38,703 bases of DNA. It comes from Atopobiaceae bacterium (GTDB lineage: Bacteria > Actinomycetota > Coriobacteriia > Coriobacteriales > Atopobiaceae). Positions 25,793 through 33,177 of the stretch are shown piece by piece. The notes beneath the pieces were generated by a model, which saw only the letters and a program-made list of their open reading frames with translations, was not told the origin of the DNA and searched no databases. The stretch is from positions 1 through 38,703 of the forward strand of contig JAFWMH010000030.1 in the NCBI GenBank assembly GCA_017510785.1. The letters are read 5' to 3'. Position numbers and translations under genes: made by a program. Position 1 is the first letter of the stretch; each line of letters begins with the position of its first letter.

Positions 25793-25993
25793 GGCGGCGC
25801 CACTTAGCCTGCAAACGGTGGGCTAAGTGGCGCCTTCAGCACACGGGTTGGAAGCTGTGTGCTGGGAGGGCCGTTTAGCGGGCAAGGTCGGGGCTAAGTG
25901 GCACCGCTGGTACACATGATTAAGGTTGTGTACTGAGGGGGCCGCTTAGCCGGCAGACGCTGGGCTAAGTGGCACCGCTGGTACACGTTATGG
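25793..25993 (-). repeat. 71-bp-period palindromic repeat array, locus B
   Basis: A right half-unit ends at 25807; full units follow at 25823-25878 and 25894-25949, and a half-unit begins at 25965. Start-to-start distance is exactly 71 bp twice, and all three spacers are 15 bp with a similar pattern ending in GGG. Outer arms are CTAAGTGGC and GCCGTTTAG/GCCGCTTAG. Inner arms are AGCACAC/GTGTGCT in the first full unit and GGTACAC/GTGTACT in the second. Read on the minus strand, the units align with those of loci A and C. Confidence 0.88.
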
Positions 25994-26014
25994 AAGCGGG
26001 TTTGTCAAAATAAG

Positions 26015-26046
26015 GACGCTTGACAGACTAAAGCCCGCCAAGCGTC
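26015..26046. terminator. Inverted repeat, possible terminator of the esterase gene
   Basis: GACGCTTG (26015-26022) and CAAGCGTC (26039-26046) form an 8-bp stem with a 16-nt loop. T-rich DNA follows on the plus side and CTTATTTTG on the minus side, so it could work in either direction. It lies 84 bp beyond the esterase stop. Confidence 0.45.
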
Positions 26047-26129
26047 TAGTTTATTATTTGTATACGTGGCATAGGTGCCGAGGCAGTATGCGGACGAGGT
26101 GCTGATTATGCGGGAAACAGCGGTTTTCT

Positions 26130-27458
26130 CTACGACTGCTGGAACAGCCATTCCATTACGGCAATGCAGCGATACGCATAGTCGAACGACGCCATGTGAT
26201 AGGAGGCTCCACCCATGCCGCCAGGCTGTCCTGCGCCGCCGGCAGGTCCGCCCGCGGATGGGCCGTTGCCCGAAGGTCCGCCCGCGTTGGGCTGTTCGCC
26301 CTCTCCGGTGGGGTTGTCCTCGCCCGAAGGGTTGCCGTTGCCCGAAGGTCCGCCCGCGTTGGGCTGTTCGCCCTCGCCCGAAGCGCTGCCGGCGCCGAAT
26401 CCGCCTGCGGAGCCACCCGGCCGACTAGTACTCGCGTCGATGGTGCCCGTTGCCCACGATACGAAGTTTGCGTTACGACCTTGTCCGAAGAGGTCACTTG
26501 CTGCGGCGGAGAGTTCGTCGGGCGTCCAGTTGCCGTCCCACTGGGCAGATGCATACGACACGGAGTCCGCATCGAACATCGACATCACTTCGCTCATTCC
26601 GGCAAATGCGCTGGCGTCGTCTTCGGCCGCGAAGTACACGAAACGCTGGTTCTCAAGTCCCTTGAGCGCGGAAACATCCCACTGGCCGTCTACGAACATG
26701 CATGCCGCGTAAAGGTCCGGGTACTCCGATGCCAAGATGAGCGTGGTCATGCAGCCCATGGATTGTCCTGTGCCATAAACGCGGCTCTTGTCTACGGCGT
26801 ACTCATTTGAGACGGAATCGATGAGGCGTTTCGTAAGTTCCACGTACTCGGTTGTGGTGTAGGAGCCGTGGTCATCCAAGATTGTTTCGGGATACGTGGG
26901 GACGCACACGATGGTTGGGTGGGCGGCCTGCCATTCGTCGGTTGCCCACACAAGCGCGCCTAGTCCTTGGGTGAGCGATTGCTCGGCGTCGCCCTTGGCG
27001 CAGCTGGAGTCTGCGATGAACACGACCATCGGATAGCTTTTCGCGGCGTCGTATCCCTCGGGCAAAAACAGGTTGTAGGTTACCGAAAGGTTCGTGTCGG
27101 CATCGGTGTAGGTCTTTTGGACAAATTTCTCGGGATAGGTTGCTACGAGCGCGTCCTCATCGGTGGCGATAGTGTTGCTTACGGTTCCGATGCCGCTCGT
27201 TGTGGCTTGGTTGGCACTGGTTTGTGCATTCGACTCGGCATCGGTAGTGCCGGTCGCTTCGGATTGGTCCACGGTTTGGGTGCCTTCGGCAGTGCCGTTC
27301 TTGTTGGATTGGCCCGTTATCTGCTGGTTTTCGGTTTGCTGACTTCCGGTTGCCTGTGCGTTCGTCGCTTGGCCGTCTGTCGAAGGTTGACCACAGGCTA
27401 CGAGCGTGCAACACAGCATCAGGCTTGTAAGCGTGGCGGGGATAATTGCCTTGCGCAT
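26130..27458 (-). CDS. Lipoprotein esterase/hydrolase (alpha/beta fold) with Gly/Pro repeat insert
   Basis: A 442-residue predicted surface lipoprotein. ATG (complement 27456-27458) follows AAGGAGG. The signal peptide ends in the lipobox LVAC with lipidated Cys22. A Gln/Thr/Asn/Ser-rich spacer (23-95) links it to an alpha/beta hydrolase core: nucleophile Ser233 in GTGQSMG, and a probable catalytic His421 in SYHMASFDYAY. The core resembles PHB-depolymerase/feruloyl-esterase-like peptidase-type hydrolases of gut bacteria. Between the core and His421 sits a ~65-residue insert (about 345-415) with GEGEQPNAGGPSGNG present twice, encoded by a DNA repeat of 72-bp period (26265 and 26337). The substrate is unknown; an acyl ester on the cell surface or in the medium is likely. 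Confidence 0.82.
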   Translation of the reverse strand: MRKAIIPATLTSLMLCCTLVACGQPSTDGQATNAQATGSQQTENQQITGQSNKNGTAEGTQTVDQSEATGTTDAESNAQTSANQATTSGIGTVSNTIATDEDALVATYPEKFVQKTYTDADTNLSVTYNLFLPEGYDAAKSYPMVVFIADSSCAKGDAEQSLTQGLGALVWATDEWQAAHPTIVCVPTYPETILDDHGSYTTTEYVELTKRLIDSVSNEYAVDKSRVYGTGQSMGCMTTLILASEYPDLYAACMFVDGQWDVSALKGLENQRFVYFAAEDDASAFAGMSEVMSMFDADSVSYASAQWDGNWTPDELSAAASDLFGQGRNANFVSWATGTIDASTSRPGGSAGGFGAGSASGEGEQPNAGGPSGNGNPSGEDNPTGEGEQPNAGGPSGNGPSAGGPAGGAGQPGGMGGASYHMASFDYAYRCIAVMEWLFQQS

Positions 27459-27479
27459 GGCTCCTCCTTACGAGTGGGG

Positions 27480-27641
27480 TATTTTATAGGGCGGACCACC
27501 ATCCGCAGGGCATGTTGTATGACAAAAGCATACCATGGGGACGCAATCCGGCGACGGTCATATTGGTAATAGGGGATTGACCACAAGGCTTTAATGGACC
27601 TTGGGAACCGCGCGGCGATGGGCCTCGGGCACCAGTGCAAC
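27480..27641. other. Upstream region of the esterase gene
   Basis: On the minus strand a TATAAAAT (complement of 27481-27488 region) could be a -10 about 20 bp before the esterase start; no -35 at a good distance. Otherwise nothing recognisable up to the palindromic element at 27642. Confidence 0.4.
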
Positions 27642-27766
27642 GCCCCTAAAGAAGCGTCAAATCGGCAAGCGGCCCGGAGGAGTAGCCGCCACAGTTCCGC
27701 AGCCCGATAGCTTTTTGAGCTTTGCCCTCCGGGCCACTGACGGTAATTTTACTATTTTTGAGGGGC
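27642..27766 (+). repeat. Large palindromic element, family 2, copy 1
   Basis: A 125-bp non-coding element. Ends: GCCCCTAAAGAAGCGTCAA on the left and a related inverted end finishing TTTTTGAGGGGC on the right. Inside, GGCCCGGAGG and CCTCCGGGCC form a second perfect inverted pair. Between them GTTCCGCAG and TTTGAGC are shared with the copy at 35057-35185, which lies in the opposite orientation. Confidence 0.82.
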
Positions 27767-27779
27767 AGGCGCCGCGCAA

Positions 27780-27990
27780 CGATGGACCTCTGGAGTAGCG
27801 CAACGCCGTGTTTCGTGATTCGGCGAAGCACGGGCCTTAGGAACCGCGAAACGCTGTGTTGCAGGATTCGGCGAAGCGTTGGGCCTTGGTAGCCTCGAAA
27901 CAACGGGCGCGGGCACTGGCGACGCGTTGTGTCGGGGGATTCGGCGAAGCGTTGTGTCTCGGAATCGGGATTCTGCGAGGCATTTGCCAA
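27780..27990. repeat. Degenerate intergenic repeats with GATTCGGCGAAGC
   Basis: GATTCGGCGAAGC occurs exactly at 27817, 27865 and 27938, each preceded by a variant of AACGCTGTGTT and followed by variants of GGGCCTTGG. The first can form CCGTGTTTCG/CGAAGCACGG around an 8-nt loop. The spacing (48 and 73 bp) is irregular. No coding sequence is apparent. Confidence 0.65.
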
Positions 27991-28077
27991 GCGCTTGGTG
28001 GTCATGGGCGAGGCGTGTGGAGGTTTTTCCAGGGTGTGGAAGGCTTTGCCGTGCGAACCATGCTTATAGTTTATAGC

Positions 28078-28261
28078 ATAGTGGGCACGAAGTTTTGAGC
28101 GTTTTGCAAAAGCCCAGTTGACGAGTGAAGCGGCATAAGTTCTTCAATATTACGTGCCCACTATCTATTCTACACAGTGGGCACGTAATCTTTCAGTATT
28201 TATTACTAGGAACCTGTGAACTGGGGTTTTGCACGACCGTTCAAAACTACGTGCCCACTAT
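28078..28261. repeat. 184-bp nested inverted-repeat element (MITE-like), family 3
   Basis: The outer ~42-bp arms (28078-28119 and 28218-28261) are imperfect reverse complements that start with ATAGTGGGCACG. A second, inner inverted pair uses the same core: TATTACGTGCCCACTAT at 28148-28164 and AGTGGGCACGTAAT at 28177-28190. The core TACGTGCCCACTAT is thus present four times, twice in each direction. The element is more AT-rich than its surroundings and has no open frame. No target-site duplication is obvious. Confidence 0.82.
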
Positions 28262-28470
28262 TATTTATGTGCGCGATTGATATGGTGCGCGGAATATGCC
28301 TTTTGAACGCCATATGCTTGGGATGGGTGCATCACTGGGGCGTCGCTGGGGTCAACGAACTCGGCTTCCTGCGGCTGCTCGACCAATATGGGGGCGTTCA
28401 TGGAATAAAAACTGCCTACTGCACCTTTGCCGATGCTGGAGAGTGCGCGAGCGGGGGGTGTGCGTGAGGT

Positions 28471-28668
28471 CAAAACGGCCACACCGGTACACAACCCCGT
28501 AACGTGTACCAGGGGACCCACTTAGAGCCGGTTTCGTTGGCTAAACGGCCCCAGCGGTACACAACCTGCTAACGTGTACCAACGGTGCCACTTAGGGTCG
28601 GTTTCGTTGGCTAAACGGCACCCACAGCACACAGGATGCGACGTGTGTGCCGGTGGAGCGCGTCTGAG
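28471..28668 (+). repeat. 70-bp-period palindromic repeat array, locus C
   Basis: Units start at 28471, 28541 and 28611 (70 bp apart), each about 55 bp with 15-bp spacers (the two spacers share CGGTTTCGTTGG). Units 1 and 2 have inner arms GGTACAC/GTGTACC; unit 3 has AGCACAC/GTGTGCC and a decayed right outer arm. Left outer arm is CTAAACGGC (CAAAACGGC in unit 1); right outer arm is CCACTTAG. Confidence 0.88.
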
Positions 28669-29009
28669 GGAGCATTCCGGACGATTCGGGAGAGTCGTGA
28701 ATACGATTTGGCCGGTGGCCGCCGTTTGCGCAGGTCGCGAATGCTGGTCCACGAATCCTCCATACGTAAATGAGGTTTGCGGGACGAATTACACGAAATG
28801 TCTAGCTGGGGAAACGTCGTTTTTCGCTCAATTGCTGCTCAATATCCGTAAGCTGGCTGCTACTTAGGCCGAATGTCTCAAAGAAGGGATGGACGAGACG
28901 TCGCACCATTGAATACGAGTGGTGAGTGGGTGCCAGTGAGGCGTGAAGGCACCACGGCATGCGCAGCACGTAGCCCGCCTGCTTCACTATTGAATTGGAG
29001 GGGATTGAG
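28669..29009. other. Region upstream of comEA, no supported gene
   Basis: Short frames on both strands lack start signals. One minus-strand frame (ending 28802) has protein-like stretches but no ribosome site, so I leave it out. A comEA promoter should lie here but is not clear. Confidence 0.45.
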
Positions 29010-29933
29010 ATGGCACAGCGAAAAACGTCAAAGTTGGGACGGAACCTACGGGTGCTTGCGCGTAGGTATGGTTTTTCGGCAAAGGGGGCGGTAATAGCAA
29101 CTGCTCTCATGTTGCTTGTTTCGGCTGGAACGGTGGGGGCGTGCATCATGCTTCGCAGCGGTGGCATGAGCATCGAACGAGCGGCTAATGCCGACGATAC
29201 TCCTGATGCATCTGCGAAGGGTGTGGCGGACAAAGACGGAGTTGCGGACGGGGGTGACTCAAGAGATGGCGACTCGGGGGTGGACGATCATGCATCTGCG
29301 TTCGTAACGGGCGTAGGGGATGCACGGAGTGCGCGAGATTCTCGAGGAACGGCGGAGGCTATCGATGCGGCTGGCGGGGTCGAGCCCGCTGCTAGTGAGT
29401 CGGCTCGCGTACTCGTGCACGTTGATGGCGCGGTCGTTACCCCGGGGGTGTACGTGCTCGAGAATCCAGATCCACGCATAAACGATGCCGTGACGCATGC
29501 AGGGGGCCTTACGCCTGAGGCCGATACTTCGGCAGTAAACTTGGCCGCTCCCGTGTCGGACGGGGAGAAGGTGCACATCCCCGTGGCGGGCGAGGTGCCA
29601 GTGGAGGTGACGGTACCTGCAGGGGGGCCTGGTACGGGTGGAAGCGGAGGTTCACCGCCGGGTACTTTGGGCGGCAGCGCCGAGCCAAGTGCGGAGTCGG
29701 GTGAGTCCCCGTCCTCGGATTCTGCACCCTCCGGTGGGGGAGGTCTTGTTAACCTGAATACCGCATCCGAACAGGAGCTTTGTCAGCTTCCGGGTATAGG
29801 CGAGGTCACTGCTGCGTCTATCGTGCGAGAACGTGAGGCGAACGGTCCGTATGCGTCGGTCGAGGATGTGATGCGCGTATCGGGCATTGGGGAAAAGAGG
29901 TTCGATAAGATACGGGATTTGATCTGTGTTTGA
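29010..29933 (+). CDS. comEA: Competence protein ComEA (DNA receptor)
   Basis: ComEA is the membrane-anchored receptor that binds incoming double-stranded DNA during transformation. I chose ATG 29010, with GGAGGGG (28997-29003) 6 nt upstream; the frame opens at TTG 28995. The 307-residue protein has a basic start, one membrane helix (about 23-48), an Asp/Gly/Ala-rich linker, an SLBB-type domain (134-195, VLVHVDGAVVTPGVY), a Gly/Ser/Pro-rich linker (205-243), and a C-terminal helix-hairpin-helix DNA-binding domain (LVNLNTASEQEL from 246, PGIGEVTAASIV, VSGIGEKRFDKI). This is the standard ComEA layout. It overlaps comEC by 8 bp. Confidence 0.94.
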   Translation: MAQRKTSKLGRNLRVLARRYGFSAKGAVIATALMLLVSAGTVGACIMLRSGGMSIERAANADDTPDASAKGVADKDGVADGGDSRDGDSGVDDHASAFVTGVGDARSARDSRGTAEAIDAAGGVEPAASESARVLVHVDGAVVTPGVYVLENPDPRINDAVTHAGGLTPEADTSAVNLAAPVSDGEKVHIPVAGEVPVEVTVPAGGPGTGGSGGSPPGTLGGSAEPSAESGESPSSDSAPSGGGGLVNLNTASEQELCQLPGIGEVTAASIVREREANGPYASVEDVMRVSGIGEKRFDKIRDLICV

Positions 29934-32415
29934 GCGGAGGGAGGTACCACGCAGACCAGCCTTGCCAGTGTCGCTTTACGCACTCATCGCAGTGATCCTC
30001 GTCGAGCGAGCTGTGCTTGCGGAGGGTACGATATGGACGGATGGCATCGCTGGAAGGATTTCGTTGGGCGTCGCGGCGTTCCTGTTGATTGCTGGCGTTG
30101 TTCTGCGACAAGTGCGTGGCGTTTGTGTGTTGGTTGCAACGGCGCTTGCGTGTGGCCTTGCCTTGGCATCGCTGTGTCTTGTTCGCTTGGGGGCGACGGC
30201 GGATGCGTTGGGTCACTCGTCTCTCTCGAGCTGGGAGTTTCGCACGCTTTCGGACGCAAGCGAGGGAACGCAGGGGTTTCGCTGTCGTGCAACCGCGTTG
30301 CGCTTGGGGGATGCCAGGGGGGATTCCGGGCTACGTTCCGCGACAAGCTCCAGCGGAGATGCGGAGTGGTGTTCCGCGACAAGTTCCAGCGGGGATGCTG
30401 AGTGGTGTTCCGCGACAAGTTCCAGCGGGGATGCTGAGCAACACCCTGCGGGAAGCGCCGAGGGAGAGGCAATGGGCGACGTTTGGCTTGTTTCCAAAGA
30501 TCCTATCGATGCGGGGTCGACGATCGCCTGCGTGGGGAGCTTCGTGCCGCTTGGCGACGATGAATGGGCACGAAGCTCGCGCATGCAGGGCGTGAGTGGC
30601 ACCGTTCGCGTGACGCGTGTGACGAGCTGCGTTGGGCCGACGGGACTACTCGGCGCAATCGCGCGCGTTCGCATGGCCGTCCTCAACACACTCGATCCCG
30701 CGAGTACCGACGAGCGCGCGCTGTTGGCGGGCTGCGTGTGCGGATGGCGACGTGGACTGGCGGAACGGGGGATAGACGAGCTGTTCTCGCGGTGCGGCTC
30801 GGCGCATCTGGTTGCCGTTTCGGGCGGGCACCTCAGCATTATGGTGGGACTGCTGGCAGCGGCACTTCGCTCGGTACGCTTGAGGCCACGTGCTCGCTTG
30901 GCCGTGCTCATGGGAGCGAGCGGAGTGTTTGTGCTGCTCTGTGGTGCGCCGGCTTCGGCGTTGAGGGCGTGGGCCATGTCGTGCGCCGCGCTCACGGGCA
31001 ACGTGGTGGGAAGGAGGTCGCATGCACTCTCGGGGGTGTGCGTCGTGGGACTCGTTATGGCGCTTGTCGACCCCTCGCTTGCGGGACGGCTGGGCTTCGT
31101 GCTTTCGGTGCTTTCCGTGGCGGGACTTTGCATCTTTGCTCCGTACATCACCTATATAGTGCAAATGCTAACTCCGCGCGTGTCGTTTCCACGTTGGTTC
31201 CCGAGAATCGTGCGCGAGCATGTGGCACGTGCGACGTCGGGTGTCTTGCAGTCCACGAGTGTCTCGCTTACGGCACAACTGGTTACGCTGCCGCTCGTCG
31301 CCGAGGCATTCGGAGAGGTTTCGTTGCTGGGACCGATCGCAAACATGCTTGTGGCGACGCCCTTCTCGCTTATGGTGGCGACGGGAATCGTGGCAGGCTC
31401 CCTGTGGTGGATACCCGCGGTTCAGCGGATCGTCCTCGTAGCGTGCGATGTTCTGGCATGGATCGTACTGCAGCTATTGCGGCTTGTCGATGCACTGCCC
31501 ATTGCCCCGTGGCTCGTGGGAGAGGGGTCGTGGGTTCCGACGGCATGCTCTTTGCTGCTGGTGGCGATTCTCGTTGCGTGGCCGAGCTTCTCGCCCCGCG
31601 CGGTGCGTGTATCTGCTGTGGTGGTAGCGGCAGTTGTAGTTGCGCTGTTCGGTTGGTGGAGGCTTTTTGCCCCAGCGCGTCTCGTAGTGCTCGACGTGGG
31701 ACAAGGCGATGCCATTTTGGTGCAGGATGGGGCGAGCGCCGTGCTAGTGGATGCGGGACCCGACGACGCCGTGGCCGAAGCCCTGGCGCGCGAGCACGTG
31801 CTTCGCCTCGATGCCGTGGTGGTCACCCATTTGCATGCCGATCACTACGCTGGCTTGGCTTCGCTCGTCGGCCGTGTGCCGTGCGACGAGGTGATAATGG
31901 CAAATGGGGTGGCGCGCAACGTATCGGGAGACCTCGCGCAGGCGGTCAACGCACTTTGCGAGGGGAGGATTCAAGAGGTCGGCTATGGTGATGTTCTAAC
32001 TGTGGGAGGCTTCTCGCTCAAGGTTGTGTCGCCCACGACGGAAGTCGACGGCGACGAAAACGCCGACTCGCTGGAGCTGCTCCTTCGCTACGATCACGGA
32101 GGCCGGACGCTCACGGCCTTGCTCACGGGTGATGCCGAACGTGACGAAACGGGTGCGGCCCTCGCGCGGGGCGATTTGTGCAACATCGACGTGCTCAAGG
32201 TGGGCCATCACGGCTCCGAGGTGTCGATTACGGCCGAACAGGCACGTGCGCTCGACCCCGAGCTCTCAATCGCAAGCGCGGGTGAGGGCAACTCGTATGG
32301 CCATCCCAATCCCCAGTGTGTTCGCATCCTCGAGGAGGCTGGTTCGACCTTCCTCTGCACCAAAGACGTTGGCGACGTTGAGGTTCGGCCCAGCATGGAC
32401 GGTCCAGAGGCATGA
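29926..32415 (+). CDS. comEC: Competence protein ComEC/Rec2 (DNA channel) with metallo-beta-lactamase domain
   Basis: ComEC forms the membrane channel that takes up single-stranded DNA; its C-terminal domain may degrade the other strand. GTG 29926 overlaps the end of comEA. The 829-residue protein has N-terminal helices, an OB-fold-like extracellular part, the multi-helix competence domain (with LLAGCVCGWRRGL and VAVSGGHLSIMVG), and a metallo-beta-lactamase domain with HLHADH (635-640), LLTGDAE and KVGHHGSEVS. Metal ligands are intact. Residues about 137-172 are three copies of a 12-residue unit (SATSSSGDAEWC-type) from a 36-bp tandem repeat, inserted in the OB-fold region. Functional DNA uptake would also need ComFA/ComGA-type genes not seen here. 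Confidence 0.94.
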   Translation: MFERREVPRRPALPVSLYALIAVILVERAVLAEGTIWTDGIAGRISLGVAAFLLIAGVVLRQVRGVCVLVATALACGLALASLCLVRLGATADALGHSSLSSWEFRTLSDASEGTQGFRCRATALRLGDARGDSGLRSATSSSGDAEWCSATSSSGDAEWCSATSSSGDAEQHPAGSAEGEAMGDVWLVSKDPIDAGSTIACVGSFVPLGDDEWARSSRMQGVSGTVRVTRVTSCVGPTGLLGAIARVRMAVLNTLDPASTDERALLAGCVCGWRRGLAERGIDELFSRCGSAHLVAVSGGHLSIMVGLLAAALRSVRLRPRARLAVLMGASGVFVLLCGAPASALRAWAMSCAALTGNVVGRRSHALSGVCVVGLVMALVDPSLAGRLGFVLSVLSVAGLCIFAPYITYIVQMLTPRVSFPRWFPRIVREHVARATSGVLQSTSVSLTAQLVTLPLVAEAFGEVSLLGPIANMLVATPFSLMVATGIVAGSLWWIPAVQRIVLVACDVLAWIVLQLLRLVDALPIAPWLVGEGSWVPTACSLLLVAILVAWPSFSPRAVRVSAVVVAAVVVALFGWWRLFAPARLVVLDVGQGDAILVQDGASAVLVDAGPDDAVAEALAREHVLRLDAVVVTHLHADHYAGLASLVGRVPCDEVIMANGVARNVSGDLAQAVNALCEGRIQEVGYGDVLTVGGFSLKVVSPTTEVDGDENADSLELLLRYDHGGRTLTALLTGDAERDETGAALARGDLCNIDVLKVGHHGSEVSITAEQARALDPELSIASAGEGNSYGHPNPQCVRILEEAGSTFLCTKDVGDVEVRPSMDGPEA
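30335..30442 (+). repeat. 36-bp tandem repeat inside comEC, three copies
   Basis: Unit starts GTTCCGCGACAAG at 30335, 30371 and 30407. Copies 2 and 3 are nearly identical; copy 1 differs at a few bases. In frame (12 codons), so copy number can change without a frameshift. Confidence 0.92.
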
Positions 32416-32431
32416 AAGGAGGTAATCTAAA

Positions 32432-32463
32432 TTGACTACAATCTGATGCTATAATGCAGTCAA
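32432..32463 (+). promoter_or_regulatory. Toxin-antitoxin promoter with overlapping operator
   Basis: TGCTATAAT (32447-32455) is a perfect extended -10. It lies inside an inverted repeat whose ends are TTGACT (32432-32437) and AGTCAA (32458-32463), with further matching bases inside. DinJ/RelB-type antitoxins bind palindromes overlapping their own promoter, so this is the likely autoregulation site. Confidence 0.65.
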
Positions 32464-32492
32464 AATGCGTTGCAGGTGAAAGGAGTGACGTT

Positions 32493-32777
32493 ATGACGAA
32501 GACCCTCACGGTGCGTATGGACTCGGAACTCAGTGCCCAACTATCCGCCTGCTTAGATGCGCTCGGTCTTACAGCGAATGCATACTTCGTGATGGCCGCC
32601 AAACAGCTGGTGAGTCAGGGACGTGTACCCTTTGAGCTTATCGTTCCCACGGATGTTCCCACCGAAGAGACCCGCGCCGCTCTTGTGCTCGCCCAGGCGA
32701 AGGAGCTCGGTATCGTTTCCGACGACTCGCCGCGCTTCGATACCGCAGAGGCCGCTATGGCATACCTCGAATCGTAG
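32493..32777 (+). CDS. dinJ: RelB/DinJ-family antitoxin
   Basis: The antitoxin that would bind and neutralise the toxin encoded next and repress the operon. ATG 32493 follows AAAGGAG; an in-frame ATG at 32454 overlaps the -10 and is unlikely. The 94-residue protein starts TKTLTVRMDSELSAQLSACL, a ribbon-helix-helix DNA-binding domain, followed by LGLTANAYFVMAAKQLVSQGR (written LGLTANAYFV + MAAKQLVSQGR), the RelB/DinJ helix pattern. The C-terminal third (from about 50) is the likely toxin-binding part. The toxin starts 9 bp after the stop. Confidence 0.85.
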   Translation: MTKTLTVRMDSELSAQLSACLDALGLTANAYFVMAAKQLVSQGRVPFELIVPTDVPTEETRAALVLAQAKELGIVSDDSPRFDTAEAAMAYLES

Positions 32778-32786
32778 TAGGTGCGC

Positions 32787-33098
32787 ATGGCGTACGAAAT
32801 CGTTTTCGAGCCACAGTTCAAGCGCGATTACAAACGAGTCATCGCACAACGTCCCAGCATCAAGGGAGAGCTTTTCATGGCGCTCCAGGAACTCGAAGCT
32901 CACGGGAAGGTGCCTGACGGATACAAGCCGCATTTGCTCATCCAGCACGGTGGCAACTACACCGGACACATGGAGTTCCATTTGGCTGAGGGGCGCTACG
33001 ATGTCATAGTCATTTACCAACCTCATCATACGAATCCCAGTGTTCGCATGGTTCGCATGGGAAAGCACCGAGAGCTGTTCCAGAGCCCGACCTTGTAG
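32787..33098 (+). CDS. yafQ: YafQ-family mRNA interferase toxin
   Basis: YafQ-type toxins cut mRNA on the ribosome. I chose ATG 32787 with GTAGGTG just upstream; GTG 32781 is an alternative giving two extra residues. The 103-residue protein shows FEPQFKRDYKRV near the start, YKPHLL and GHMEFHL in the middle, and VRMGKHRELF at the end. In E. coli YafQ the corresponding catalytic residues are His50, His63, Asp67, His87 and Phe91; His, His, Asp, His and Phe can be matched here, though the loop after the second His is 2-3 residues longer and the Trp68 equivalent is Val. Probably active. It sits between comEC and holA and looks like an insertion into a conserved gene order. Confidence 0.85.
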   Translation: MAYEIVFEPQFKRDYKRVIAQRPSIKGELFMALQELEAHGKVPDGYKPHLLIQHGGNYTGHMEFHLAEGRYDVIVIYQPHHTNPSVRMVRMGKHRELFQSPTL

Positions 33099-33177
33099 TG
33101 TGGGTGACAAAAGCTTGGCCTGTCCCCAGCGTCTCATTTCTGGTAGAGTGAGCTAGGCTTGAACATTGGAGGTGCGC

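Noticed and set aside
25752..26000. Locus B as a CRISPR array
   Set aside because: Units are about 55 bp palindromes with only 15-bp spacers that resemble each other; no cas genes. Does not fit CRISPR.
28261..28521. 86-codon minus-strand frame with a protein-like stretch
   Set aside because: No ribosome site, partly overlaps the 184-bp element and locus C, and no family recognised; perhaps a gene remnant but not supportable.
28802..28990. Minus-strand frame upstream of comEA with a plausible C-terminal sequence
   Set aside because: No start or ribosome site and no recognised domain; possible old gene fragment, too weak to list.
32415..32437. Seven-codon frame ATGAAAGGAGGT overlapping the comEC stop
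   Set aside because: Too short, and it overlaps the toxin-antitoxin operator; the AAAGGAGG is followed by no gene at a suitable distance.
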